Of a stretch of DNA of 64,000 nucleotides, positions 47,045-58,094 are shown piece after piece; the first letter of the stretch is position 1; every line of letters begins with the position of its first letter. The position numbers were made by a program, and so were the translations under genes. The notes under the pieces are model-generated. The model did no database searches and had not been told where the DNA came from. It saw only the letters and a program-made list of their open reading frames with translations. Location of the stretch: positions 83,427,127-83,491,126 of the forward strand of contig CM077023.1 of the NCBI GenBank assembly GCA_039090855.1, given 5' to 3'. Source of the DNA: Macrothele yani. Its lineage: Eukaryota > Arthropoda > Arachnida > Araneae > Macrothelidae.

Positions 47045-47350
47045 TCGTCTCGTGTGACTTAGTGGTTAGCGTTCGTGATTGCCATGTAGAGGACCCAGGT
47101 TCGATCCCATGCAGGTACGAACGCTCGAACCACTAAATATCCGCCGTGCGTCGGATGGGCACGTTAAGCCGTCGGGCCCCGGGTACTGCGCCCCCCCCCG
47201 GTTATAAATAAGGGCGTCTTCCTCCCCCTTTCTACCTCGCTTCCATGTCACTTTCCTTTTTGGTACTCTAGCCCAAATCTCCTAGCTTCCTATTTCTAAA
47301 GGTTGTTTAAGACCTCGGGTCAGACAGTCCCTTCCTATAATCCTCTACAT
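47045..47350 (+). mobile_element. tRNA-derived SINE of another family (C)
   Basis: The head GTGACTTAGTGGTTAGCG is a good A box and AGGTTCGATCCCAT a B box. The body CGTCGGATGGGCACGTTAAGCCGTCGGGCCCCGGGTACT is a conserved block of a SINE group widespread in arthropods (given here in separate parts: CGTCGGATGGGCACG, TTAAGCCGTCGG). A C-tract interrupts at 47190-47199. The 3' end is uncertain. Confidence 0.75.
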
Positions 47351-47663
47351 ATGATCTGATCTAATCGTTTCGTGGTTTGAATTGCGAAAACAAAGACAAA
47401 ATTCCACGCTCAAGATTTAAATTTTGCACTATATTCTCTGATGATAAAACTGAATTGCTATTTGCATACACAAAGGGTTATACAAAAGCGAAATATCTGT
47501 ATCAATAGACCAGGTGTGCCGGGTACAATCCTCTGGGTGGGTTCAGTTTCGCCCATGACCCTTCACTTTCTTCAGCAAACTACTTACTTCACATTTCCTC
47601 GAGCTCTCTCAGGAGCTTCCGAGCTGTCACATGACATCCATTTAGCCACAACCAACAGTAGTA

Positions 47664-48352
47664 TAAGGTAATCCGTTTGGGTAGGGATAATTAAAAAATG
47701 CTGTATTATGGCTCGTAACAAATATAATAAGTCAATACTTGGCCTTTATGGATGAGAGCTTGTCTAGGCCTCAACATGACCACCTTCGCGGACCTAGAAT
47801 CCCCAAGCTTTCTACGAAGTAGAAAGAGCAAGCCCTAAGGTAAATGTGTGGTGCAAGGTGAGTCCTTACCAGCTCAACGGTCCTTTTTTTCTTTTCTGAG
47901 GACGCTGTACGATCAGAAACATACCTGGACATGCTACAGATCTTCTTGGTACCCTCAACTGGATAACGATGTCATTTTACTGCAAGACGGGCCCCATCCC
48001 AATGATCACTGGAAGTTAGGAACTTCCTCAACAGCACATTCAATAACAACTGGTGTGGCCGTGATGGCACAAACTCCCCGGATCTCACTCCCCGATTTCT
48101 TCGTGTACAGGTTTGTGAAAGTCATCATCTCTGCACACGACCTCAAAGCCTGGATGACTTGAAAATGAAAATTTCTGCAGCGTTCGCATAGATCATTCCG
48201 AAGATGTTAGAGTCCGCAAAGGGGGTCATGTAGAGGCTTAGACAAGCTCCCATCCATAAAGGTAATTTCTGCCAAACATTGACTTATTATTTCTGTTACA
48301 ACCCATACCACAACATTTTTAAATGATCTCTACTCAAACGGATCACCCTGTA
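47664..48352 (+). mobile_element. Mariner-like deletion derivative
   Basis: Imperfect terminal inverted repeats of about 100 bp: GGTAATCCGTTTGGGTAG... from 47668 and the complement of CAGGGTGATCCGTTTGAGTAG to 48350, bordered by TA. Within lie pieces of a transposase in several frames: SPKVNVWCKVSPYQLNGPFF, YLDMLQ, PSLEVRNFLN, SPDLTP-like NSPDLTPRFL, and KGGHVEA at the end. The N-terminal DNA-binding part is absent. The recognisable catalytic-core fragments and the TA flanks identify the superfamily; it cannot encode an active enzyme. Confidence 0.82.
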
Positions 48353-50172
48353 GTTCTAGTCACTACATAATAATTTCTGAATTTGACACAGCAAGTTACG
48401 AAAATTAAGTACTTTTTTTCCATTACTGGAAAAAAAAATAAGGACTTGTAGCATTCCCAAAAAAAGGTAACCACTTTTTAAGGATTTATAAATACTGTGG
48501 GATATCTAATTTATCAGAACTTTTGCAGTCTGACCACTTACAAGGATACATTTTCCCAAATCCCTCCCAGTTTATAGCTAATTACACTTGCCGTCGTAGA
48601 TAGCATCTTCGTACATTCCCATGCTAACTGAAAAAGGCTTACCGCTAAATATTCCTTACTTGGAAAAGAATTATTTCTAAAATCTTGTAAAATCTCCTAA
48701 ACACTCGTAACACTTACAAGCATTTGTCATAAGGACACAATGTAAACAAATTCTGAAATTAAATGCAACAAATGTCGCTTTAAGAAGTAATTTGCATTTA
48801 AATCGTTGAGGAACGCTTGCCTTTTCCAACGGCTTCAGCTGCATAATATTTTGTCTTCTGACAAGCGAACTAGTTTCCTATAGGGAAGAAAAATAATAAT
48901 ACTTAACAAGAACTGCAACTCACCATGAAATCTGTGTGAATCACACAAATTTGAAACGTGTTGCTTACCAAACCAAAGAAATGCGACATTTGAAACATTT
49001 TTTGGCAAACACAGAAATATTTGCTTTAATTCCTAATACCTTTTTCCATTACCGAAAATAAAAACAGAATTCGTGATGCCCTGACGTTTAACCATTGCAA
49101 AAATTCATGTCATTAACATTTGTTTTTTACTTTCTCTCGTTTTAGCTACGCAATCTGTAGGGTGAAGCGCATATTTTATATCATTAGATTTCCTTGGAAT
49201 GCAAGTACACAAGCTGTTTAGTACAAAATAATACTGTTCAACGGTTGAAAGTATTGATCTCCGCCTTAACTGGATTTTAATGAGCTCTCTAATGAGCAAA
49301 GCGTGCAACTTACACCGAATTTTGCCCACCGTTTTAATTCACATTTATTCTAGCTAAGCTCTAAGGAAAACAAAGCTGCGCGTTAAAAAAAAAAAAAAAA
49401 AAAAAAGATTTCTAGATTCCGTTTTGCTATGAGATTGTAAAGAATGCTAAAGTGTTATTTGGAGAAAAAATATGTGGTGCTTTCTCTCTGAAGAAAACCC
49501 AAAAACATGTTTTTAAATTAAACTTTGGGATTTGTAAATAATAAACATAATAAATATTGTTGATCCATTGATACTTGCGCTGTATGGAAATTTTAAGATG
49601 CTAAACAAGGGAACTGAAGTTCTTACGAATAGGTTAGTTAATTAAATTCATGACAGAAGATTTACGTATGAAAGTTACTTTAATAAGTCTGCATCTATGC
49701 ACATGTGATATTCATATGTCGGAAATTCTTATTTATGTACAATCAATATGACGGCATTCATTTATTAAGAATTTCGCAAAGTAAAATTATCCAGCATGTA
49801 GGAAACTAAAATTAAATGTATCCTCTGTAGTTTTTTAATGGCTCCTTTTGCGTTTCAATTGCTTTAATTTGTGATTGCTCAATTCTGTCAGTCTCCTGCA
49901 AACCATTTTATTTATAGACACAGACTTGGGGGTAGTAAAATCATAATATTTTATGTTTTCAGCAAGCACAGTTGTTAACTAACCGTATTAAGTAACATCG
50001 TAAAGAGGTTACTTTAGTTTCCATTGGTAGGCTGTCTCTAAATAAATCTTTCCTTGGTTTTATTTATCGGTTTCTTGTTTGCTTGAAGTAAAAAAAAAAA
50101 AAAAAACGAAAAGAAAAAAAAATCAAGAACGAAACAAAAACGCCACTAACTGGTTGTACAAGGTGGCAAAAG
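48353..50172. other. No gene recognised
   Basis: AT-rich, with A-tracts at 49386-49406 and 50089-50106. Confidence 0.35.
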
Positions 50173-50945
50173 TACAATAGAACCTCCGATATACGTTTTC
50201 CTAGGTGATGGCCTTAAAAACGTTTAAATAAAATTTCAAAATGTTAAATACCATTATAAAATTCTAAATGCCCCAAAAAAGAATGAAAAAAAAATGGATA
50301 TTTTAGATTACGCTAATTTATAGTGTAAGACACACACACGCACACACAAAGTACATGAATACTTTGTCTGCTGCACTTTAAACCTATGCCTAGTTTGACT
50401 TTTGTATAGTTATTTAAAAAAACAACCTTGCCTTTGAAATAGAAATACTAGGTGGTGAATCCGAATATCGTCATCTTTAATACCTAATACCCGTATTACG
50501 CACTTTTTACGTATAAGCATTACTCTTTTCAAAATAGTTTGGCCACTTGTGGATTTATCATTAGCGCCGAGAAAAATATTCACTAATGTGCGCTTGTTTC
50601 AAATTTCTTGAATTCGAAGAAAAAAAGGGAGCTGTAGACGTTATTTACTAAAAATTTAGCTGCAGCATCTATTTCATGGCTGCCAAAAAACGCTGTCTTG
50701 ATTCTCTCAAAGTTTTAAGTTTTTATACGTAACCCAAGTTTTTATACTTGGGTTACGTATAAAAAATAAAGAACCGTATATTTCATAATCTGGAAATCAA
50801 AATTTAACGTATAATCACAAAAAACGTGTAAATGAATTACATATAACCGAATTGAAGAAGCGGTAGAAATTTCAATAAAATATCGCGACTAGCGCAGAAT
50901 TACGTATAAAAATGAAAAACGTATAATTGAGGTCTCATTCTCTTA
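50173..50945. mobile_element. Pogo/Tigger-like MITE, copy 1
   Basis: TA-bordered ends CAATAGAACCTCCGATATACG and the complement of GAATGAGACCTCAATTATACG resemble the CAGTGGAACCTCG...TATACG ends of the copy at 61069-63240. The interior repeats TTTAACGTATAA, AAATGAATTAC.TATAACCGAATT and GATTCTCTCAAA in the same order. A perfect 19-bp hairpin lies at 50720-50765. No transposase is present. Superfamily is judged from TIR style and TA target only. Confidence 0.7.
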
Positions 50946-52369
50946 CTTCTAAGAAAAACTAACTCTGATAATGCGAACATTTTTTTATTTTTGTTTTGAA
51001 AATATTGACTTTGTAAAAAGTACCACTGAAGACACGAGAAAAACAATTTAAGAAAATTTTGTTAATTTTTGGGTTTATTGAAAAGGATAGATTTAAGTTT
51101 CGCACTATATTTTTTGCCCTAGGCTTGAAGCTTAATATTATAGCATACGTTGAGGTTATATTCTCCTCGTGGCTAGCCGATGAAATTCAAATCAAATAAT
51201 TGTATCTCTCATTGTAGAAAACTTTTTCGCGCACTGGTATATCGGGCATGTTTGCTCAAAACAAGAGTGAACTGAATGTGAGTGAAAGTATTTCTACTGT
51301 GCAATTCAAACACTGGAGTTAAAGTAACAGTTATGCGCCTTGATGAAATTTCAGGAATCAAAGAATGCTTGCTATATCTAAAAATAACTTAGCCACTCCT
51401 TTCTGAATGATGTGCCTTATGATCTGAATTAAAACATGCATTAAAAAATACTTTCTAGCTGGTCGAAGAGTTTTCACCGATTCAAAGCTGCATTAAATAC
51501 AACATTTTCACGTTTGCATATTTATCATATATATTAAAATTGTGAGAAATGTGTGTTTTAAATATTCGTGTCAGCTCTTTTTTTTTTTTTTTCTTTTAAG
51601 CGAATAACGTTTTGAAACATGATTCGCATCCAAAAATTTCGGTTTGATGGCGAACAGGAGCGATAGCTTTTAAAATATAAAACGCAATTATTTTGAATTT
51701 TTTCACAATTTCGATCTTTTTTTAATTCAAATGCTTCTGCATATACATATGATATACATGCATGCGTTTATCTGCACGTGCGCGTATTTAGGTTGGTAAA
51801 TTTTCAGTATCACATGCTTATTGAAGTATTTACGAAAGAAATAAAAGAGGGAGAAGTAAATGAAATCGCTTATATTACAGTAAGCTATGTATTAAAAACA
51901 TGCGACATATGTTGTCCGATGTTTCGATATTCCACTAGATGTCGCTGTGGTCCTCAATTTTTGGCCTTCAAACTGTCACCCAAATTCGTTTCCTCCCGTT
52001 CTGCTAGAAATGAGCGATTACAAATCATAGGCACATTTATTAACACCTCTCGAACTTTTTTTCTTCTTTTATTTTTATAATCTGAGTGCATCACATCCTA
52101 ACTAATTAATGTAGCAAACATACACCAATTTGGGAATCACCGCATTAATAAGGGCATTTTTCAATTGATACGTGACGGAGGCTGTTTCAATTGATACGTG
52201 ACTGTTATTGTTTTTCCCTGTTACGAGAATTCTTTTCCGCCTGAAGTGATCAAAAGTCAACCACACGATCCTAGAAATTGTTTTCTTTCTTTCGCTAGCC
52301 ATGAGATTTTTCAGAACAAACTTTAGTTTGCGTGAATTTTGCCCCCATACTTTCTTGGGGAGGGAGGAG
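50946..52369. other. No gene recognised
   Basis: AT-rich. CCACTAGATGTCGC at 51935-51948 is a degenerate CTCF-like match. No coding signature. Confidence 0.35.
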
Positions 52370-52547
52370 GGGGTGGGGGTTAACGATCATCACAAGCAAC
52401 TGTAAGCAGTCACTATTCCTTAATTTGGGACCATTGGTTCCAAGGAAAGGAGGGAGCCAATGTCTCAAAACAAACACGCCGCCCATGTCCAGCTCTGTCA
52501 ACTAGCTAGAAACCTGCGCCTCTGATTACTCGGCTACCAGGTCTTCA
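52370..52547 (-). mobile_element. SINE (family B-like), reverse orientation
   Basis: Minus strand: CCTGGTAGCCGAGTAATCAGAGGCGC head, body TTGGAACCAATGGTCCCAAA, GTGACTGCTTACAG and GATGATCGTTAACCCCCAC end. No A tail remains. Confidence 0.8.
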
Positions 52548-52604
52548 TACTTCAAGCCAAAGTAAAAAAGAAATTGCAAAAATTTTCCAGTCGTGATATT
52601 TTTT

Positions 52605-52640
52605 AATTTGGGAGCTTAACGACCACCAATCCTGATCTAC
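52605..52640 (-). mobile_element. SINE 3'-end scrap
   Basis: Only TTGGTGGTCGTTAAGCTCCCAAATTAAAAA-like sequence (read reverse, in part) is left, a 5'-truncated copy. Confidence 0.5.
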
Positions 52641-53087
52641 AAATTTTTATTTTTATTTTTACATTTTTATGATAATTTCGATTCTTATGTTTCACCTGAA
52701 CCCTCAATATGTTTTCTGAGTTTCGTCTAAAGTCCAAATAGGTATGAATCCTTATCACGTTGTCAAGAGCGTGAAGGAGGTGCGGTGTGAAGTTCTTTCA
52801 CTGTTATCAATAAAGGCTCGATTTCTTTTTCCATTTCATTTCATGAAAACTAATTTTTTCATACAGGTTTCGAAGTTAGCTGGTGATTAATACTTGTGCT
52901 TCTAATTAATTTTGTCTCTGCAACTAAGTTTCCCGCTTGGGAATATGATCTTGCAATTTTGTTTTCCGTTTATATGTAGCATAAATATAAAATAAAGTTG
53001 CAAAATCATGTTCTCAAGCAAGAATCTCGGCATGCATTTTCTGTAAGACTCTGTAATGCATATCCTATATGAAGTAGTGTGATCCAT
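52641..53087. other. No gene recognised
   Basis: AT-rich; nothing supportable. Confidence 0.3.
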
Positions 53088-53230
53088 ACCGGTGCTAGAG
53101 TGGTCAGAAACGTAGGCATGAATTTTAGTCTCCAGGGATCAAGTCCCGGATGTGGCACGCGCGGCGCTTTGGTTTATGACGGACAACTGCTTAAACCCTA
53201 CAAGTTGCTCAAAGTAATCTTTAACTTACA
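53088..53230 (+). mobile_element. SINE, internally deleted
   Basis: TACCGGTGCTAGAGTGGTCAG head, GGATCAAGTCCCGG B-box remnant, GATGTGGCACG, then directly GACGGACAACTGCTTAAACCC and GTTGCTCAAAGTAATCTTTAA. The middle block with GGAACCAGTGGCCC is missing. Confidence 0.72.
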
Positions 53231-53536
53231 GAGGAATTAAGAAGCTTTGTCAATACTCATTTTCGTTATAATCAATGTTGAATAGCTCGCGTTAGTAGTG
53301 TACTTCTTCTTTTCCACAAAGGAATAGGACAAACTTCCAATAAGAATAATAAAATCAACAATTCGAGCTATTTAAAGCGCTAGACTACCTAAACAGTTGA
53401 GGATTTTCACAGGTAATTTTTTTCATCTAACTGTGACCCAAATAATGTTGAAGTAACACAAGGAAAACAAAGGTTATCTTCAAAAAAGTGAAAGGGATTT
53501 ATTTTAAAAGAATGTTTTACAACTTTTAATATATTA
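53231..53536. other. No gene recognised
   Basis: AT-rich; nothing supportable. Confidence 0.3.
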
Positions 53537-53655
53537 TCATGAAATAAATACGGGATTACGTCATATTATACAAATTTTGAAGATGACAATCCGATTTTTG
53601 GCGTAAATGTGAGAAGGATGGTAAGTCAGATAAATATCCGATTACTTGAAAATTT

Positions 53656-53730
53656 TCATCGTCCTGGAGCGGGACTCGAACCCGCGTCTCCCAGAAAACG
53701 CCCGGGTATGCTACCACTACACCACCCAGA
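53656..53730 (-). tRNA. tRNA-like sequence, copy A (probable pseudo-tRNA)
   Basis: Same structure as copy B, read on the minus strand: 7-bp acceptor, D arm with GTGTAGTGGTAGC, anticodon stem CCCGG/CTGGG, T arm GCGGG-TTCGAGT-CCCGC. Pol III A and B boxes look good. C instead of U at position 33 argues against a working tRNA. Confidence 0.45.
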
Positions 53731-53839
53731 ACGACCAAGTTTCCGATCAATTTGAATATAACCATCACAGGATTCGCTAGTCGAAGCAACCGGCATTGAT
53801 GGTTATATTCAAATTGATCGGAAACTTGAAACTTGGTCG

Positions 53840-53911
53840 TTCTGGGTGGTGTAGTGGTAGCATACCCGGGCGTTTTCTGGGAGACGCGGGTTCGAGTCCC
53901 GCTCCAGGACG
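53840..53911 (+). tRNA. tRNA-like sequence, copy B (probable pseudo-tRNA)
   Basis: Folds as a cloverleaf: acceptor TTCTGGG with TCCAGGA (two G-U pairs), D arm GTGT...GCAT, anticodon stem CCCGG/CTGGG with loop GCGTTTT, T arm GCGGG/CCCGC with loop TTCGAGT. By position the anticodon would be GTT (Asn), but base 33 is C where tRNAs have U, and there is no intron. Its body recalls Gly/Glu-type tRNAs. Because it sits within a repeated unit, I take it as a SINE-like promoter or pseudo-tRNA. Confidence 0.5.
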
Positions 53912-54099
53912 ATGAAACAATTTTTTTTTTCAAGTTTTCGGATATTATCTGACTTACCATCCTTGTCACATTTACGCCAAAAATCAGATTGTCATCTTCA
54001 AAATTTTTATTATATGGCGTAATCCCGTATTTCTTTCATGATTTATCTGCTTCTCCGGGCAAACACGGGATAAGATTCTTAGTCTCCAGATTTGCTAAA

Positions 54100-54316
54100 C
54101 ATGAATGCCGGTTGCTTCGACTAGCGAATCCTGTGTTGGTTATATTCAAATTGATCGGAAACTTGGTCATTCTGGGTGGTGTAGTGGTTAGCATACCCGG
54201 GCGTTCGAGTCCCGCTCCAGGACGATGAAAATTTTCAAGTTTTCGGATATTATCTGACTTACCATCCTTGTCACATTTACGCCAAAAATCGGATTGTCAC
54301 CTTCAAAATTTGTATT
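54100..54316 (+). repeat. Third copy (C) of the tRNA-like repeat, with a 22-bp deletion
   Basis: Begins TGCCGGTTGCTTCGACTAGCG, then TATTCAAATTGATCGG, the tRNA-like head to CGGGCGTTCGAGTCCCGC, and the same downstream block. The anticodon stem and T-arm start are lost by deletion between two CGTT/GTTCG matches. Direct orientation relative to copy B. Confidence 0.88.
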
Positions 54317-55308
54317 TAATATATTATTACTATGTTAAACCCAAGCGAACTTCAATTTAATGAAAACCTGCGGAAACATAAGATTTTCATATACATTATT
54401 TTGTATTTCAAGGCCGTGATTATTGATTTTTTTGTTTTATTGATTTCGGAATCATTATACATTTTTAATTACTTCACAGTTTGCATCATATGATAATATT
54501 TTATCAACTTTTGATCTAGCGTTAAAGCTTAACGATTTCACAAACATTCCCCGCGCACACCTTTATTTTTTAGCATCTTTCTCGAGAAATTGTATTAAAC
54601 TTAAGTAAAGCTCTGAGTGGCTGATTTCATGCCCATTTTCTTTTTTTTAAGGTTCGTACAGATAACGTTGTTGTTGTTATATGCACTTCAAAGTCTACTA
54701 TTTTCATGCGCTTTCCTAGTTAATATATACAAATTTCCAAAATTGTCAATTTCCAATTTTTAAGGTGTATTAAGCATCACAAGATGATCGCAAACGTAGA
54801 TCGTGATTTATATATTTTTAAAGACACTAAGATTTGACACATTTTGTCATTTGACTGAATACAACCTTGTAAGTCCATTTTTCGTATAGGTGGAAAATAT
54901 CAAGATACTTTTGAAACACTGCTACAAAAGTCCTTATATAGTTCCACAAATACTGAAAGCATAAAATATGTTTTCCACGATTCTCTTATTTTTGGGTGCA
55001 ACTTTCAGATTTTCTTCTGCAAAACAGATACTAGTTTTTTTTTACTTAATCTGCAATATTTTCATGGTGGAAATCATAATTCCGGGTTCATATCATTGTA
55101 ATTACTGAGAGGCAATTTATTTTTCAGATGTTGAAATAGACAATTTATCGTAGCATACATCGTTTGCTGTTTTGAATTTTCTTCGTCAAATCAAACAGAT
55201 CGCCTCACCAAGAATTTTGCAATTTCAGCAAGAAAACTTTTCCTTAATGTGACTCCTAATACTGTGTTTTTAATTGCTCAGTGCAAATAGTTTCCTCACA
55301 TGCAGAAA
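54317..55308. other. No gene recognised
   Basis: AT-rich DNA up to the Tc1 element. It may belong to the unclassified repeat that resumes at 56450, but I could not follow it convincingly. Confidence 0.3.
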
Positions 55309-56449
55309 TACACTGGCGTGCAAAAATTAAGGACGAGACGGTTTTTCGAATGTAACGTCGTGCAGAGGTGCTACACATCGACTCAAATCATATCATAAGA
55401 TCCCCAAGATGTAAGAATATGGGACAAGTGAGCAACAGCGTCCAAACAAGGAATATAAAGGATACAAAGGCAGTTTATTGAAAAGGTAGCTTCGAGCACA
55501 ACTGGACAGAAGACAGAAACGTCCATGTGACAGGCGGCTGCCAAGAAAAATCCAGTCTTTAGTAAGGGATATGATCACCCCTGACTGCGTTGCAGGATTT
55601 ACAACGTCTGTTCATGCTGAGGACGAGGTTGTCAAGGAGCTGTTGAGGCATCACGGCCCATTCCATTTGTAGCGCCAATCGCAACTGCGGAATCGTTGCT
55701 GGCGGCTGGTGACGTGCTGCCAAGCGTCTTCCGAGAAGATCCCACGCGTGTTCGATTGGATTTAGGCCCGGGGACCTTGCGGGCCAATCCATGCGTTGAA
55801 TATCTTCACTCTCCAACAGCTCTGCGACAGCCACTGTACGATGAGGTGGAGCGTTGTCGCCCATGAAGAGGAACTCAGGACCCACAGCACCTCTAAACAG
55901 ACGCACGTGAGGCAGGAGAACTTCGGTACAATAGCGGATACCAGTGACTGAACCTCCTTGGAAGATGTGGAGGTCAGTACGGCTACCAAGCATGATACCG
56001 CCCCAAACGAGAACTCCGCCACCACTGCTAAACTCTCGGACAGCTGTTCCTGTCGTTTGAAATGCTCTCCAAGCTCGTGAGCGATCCCGAACTCCTTGGC
56101 CACACCAGTCACACTTCGACTTTCTTCCAACTTCCCATTAACGCGACCTCTGGTAAAGCCATCCAGATGTCGTCTACCGGATTGCCTGTTGGCCATATCA
56201 CACGGTGGCAGCAACTCGACATCGTTCAAACCGATGTACACCATGCAATAGCTTTCACCGAATTGCTGAGCGTACACCGCCCGTGTGCTTTATACTCTTC
56301 CGACCCTACGTCATGCTGCATATATGCGCATGCCCTACCGTATCGGACCCTAGTCTATCTCCTGAGTGGTCTTTCGGTCCGTTCTGCCTGCTCGTTCCGC
56401 TGTTATGCTAATTTCTCCTCTTCGTCCTTAATTTTTGCACACCAGTGTA
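55309..56449 (-). mobile_element. Tc1-like transposon, internally deleted
   Basis: TA at 55309-55310 and 56448-56449 border terminal repeats CACTGGCGTGCAAAAATTAA and CACTGGTGTGCAAAAATTAA. The roughly 1.14-kb element is shorter than an intact Tc1 (about 1.6 kb). Both ends are well preserved, so it could be moved by an enzyme supplied in trans. Confidence 0.92.
55559..56197 (-). pseudogene. Tc1 transposase with deleted first catalytic segment
   Basis: From the MANRQSGRRHLDGFTRGRV start (56197) through a helix-turn-helix (LEESRSVTGVAKEFGIAH), then a frameshift into RAWRAFQTTGTAVRE. About 56010-56030 the sequence jumps to GGGVLVWGGIMLGSRTDLHIF. That skips the second half of the DNA-binding region and the first catalytic Asp (the DESRF block). 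The rest is open to the stop at 55559: GDNAPPHRT (second Asp) and SPGLNPIEHAWD (Glu of DD34E). Deletion of roughly 400 bp plus one frameshift makes it inactive. Confidence 0.9.
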
Positions 56450-57700
56450 TGTGATGATATACACTGTACAAAAGAAGTGGTGTGAATTCATGGAAAATTC
56501 CTGAAAATAACGTGCAGCAAGGTTTTCAGTAGGTTTTAGTCTTTTAACGAAATTTTCGTTTTTTAACGTATCCGTTTCTTCTGATTTCAATATTTTGACA
56601 TTTCTATAATCAGTAATTCCGTTTATTTCAGCAAAATCTGTATCGGGCTTTTCCGAATCTATACAGGAATTTCGCAAAATCTCTGATTTTGACACTTTTG
56701 CAGTCCTTTTACCAGATATTCTTCTTTCCCGGAGCTAACGAGCCCTTTCTTTCGTCTTTAGCGGGATTCGAACAGGTGGTGAACATGCTGCTACGTTTAA
56801 GCCAGAAAGATCCGTAACGAAGGGTCTGTATAAAGTAGGACTCTGTTTAATAGCTTGATGATGAAATGTTATTTGCTATTAATGCGGGTGAATTACTCAT
56901 TTTATTTTCTGTTGGAGACTATTATTTTTCTGAATACGTTTGTAATAATTTTTTTTTCTAGAAGGACTTATTACAAATTACGATTTTTTTTCATCGTGAT
57001 TTTTCGAAGCAACAGCAGGCTTTGGAACTTGATAGTTTTTAAACTGACAGTGCCTTTCAATTATCTTTAAGAAAAGTTGTAATGTACTGCTTTACAGTAT
57101 TATTTCACAAAACTCCTAAAAATCAAGTTTACTCATGGCAGCATAATAACTTTGACTTAAGAGGTCCCCGACTGATACATAAACATCATACAGTCACCAG
57201 TACAATAATTTAAGTACCCGATTTCTTACGGTAACACAATATACAATTTGGTGTACAAAATGGGGTAGAGAGGAAGGAATATCCGGTGCTACAGTAACCG
57301 AAATGGCGTGCGATATACTATCTATCCACAGTGTCCGATCTCCCTGCAGAACTTCAAAATCAGGTCCTCCGATAGACGATTGGAATTTAATACTTAATCA
57401 AACCTCAAATATTGCAACGAATCGTTTTTATTACCGGAAATTTTTCGTCTTATGGATACGGAAAAGTGAGAACAGAATTTTCCCGTTAATATACCTAAGA
57501 ATTGCCGAAAGATTTTTAAAAATTCAGAATTTTCTGTTAACACCTCTTAAAAACGGAAATTTGCGGTTGATATACGAAAGCAATTGGGGAAAGTTTTTTG
57601 AAAATTCAGAACTTTCCTGGCGCACGAAAGATATGTAAAATTTAGGTTTTTTCCCAGTCATTTTGCGGAAAATGTTGTGTCAGGAATATTTTTCGCTAAT
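56450..57700 (+). repeat. Unclassified dispersed repeat, copy 2
   Basis: Matches the reverse complement of 13216-14345 in order, from TGTGAATTCATGG and CTGAAAATAACGTGCAGCAA through ATTTTATTTTCTGTTGGAGA, TTGGAACTTGATAG, TATTTCACAAAACTCCTAAA and AATCAAACCTCAA to TGTCAGGAATA. It begins exactly at the Tc1 right target site, so the Tc1 probably landed inside it. One frame keeps TKWGREEGISGATVTEMACDIL, comparable to TKWGRGQGISGAIITKNSCDML in copy 1 (pieces of at most 20 residues match). Family unknown. Confidence 0.65.
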
Positions 57701-58023
57701 TTAGGAAAGGAATCGCGGAAAATGGCTAATGAATTGCAGAAAACATTTTACAGTGTACAGAAACGAAAATTATGGAAGTATACTTTCATCTTTGCAGAAA
57801 ATTGCAGCGTTATCTGTAAAACTTTGGACGTACTGTATACCATTTATTAAAGACACGACCGTGTTGTGTTGTCAACAAGCTTCGCGGTTTTCTTAGAGTT
57901 GTCAAAAATAAATAAACACCTTAGATCATGCGGTGATTTCTTTCATCCTTTTCTATTTCCTTATTCAATTTTTCTTATTTAGCTGCCAATATACGCCAAT
58001 TTTCAATATATATGTATATATAT
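57701..58023. other. No gene recognised
   Basis: AT-rich, ending in a short TA run before the mariner. Confidence 0.3.
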
Positions 58024-58094
58024 TAAGGGCATGCAAAAGTTTCCGCCGTTTTAAAGAGAAAGGAGACAGGGACAATCAGGAAACCAGTACATAT

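Larger units (their letters stand above)
53537..54042. repeat. Inverted pair of a repeat with tRNA-like core (copies A and B)
   Basis: 53537-53766 (minus) and about 53798-54042 (plus) are long inverted arms around a 31-bp loop. Each arm holds the same tRNA-like sequence, an upstream TATTCAAATTGATCGGAAAC block and a downstream GGATATTATCTGACTTACCA...TTTACGCCAAAAATC block. A third copy follows in direct orientation. The loop sequence GGTTGCTTCGACTAGCGAAT (in reverse) flanks the third copy too, so the true unit includes it. Family unknown. Confidence 0.85.

Noticed and set aside
53840..53911. A functional tRNA-Asn gene
   Set aside because: C at position 33, two G-U pairs in the acceptor, an atypical anticodon loop, and its position within a repeated unit.
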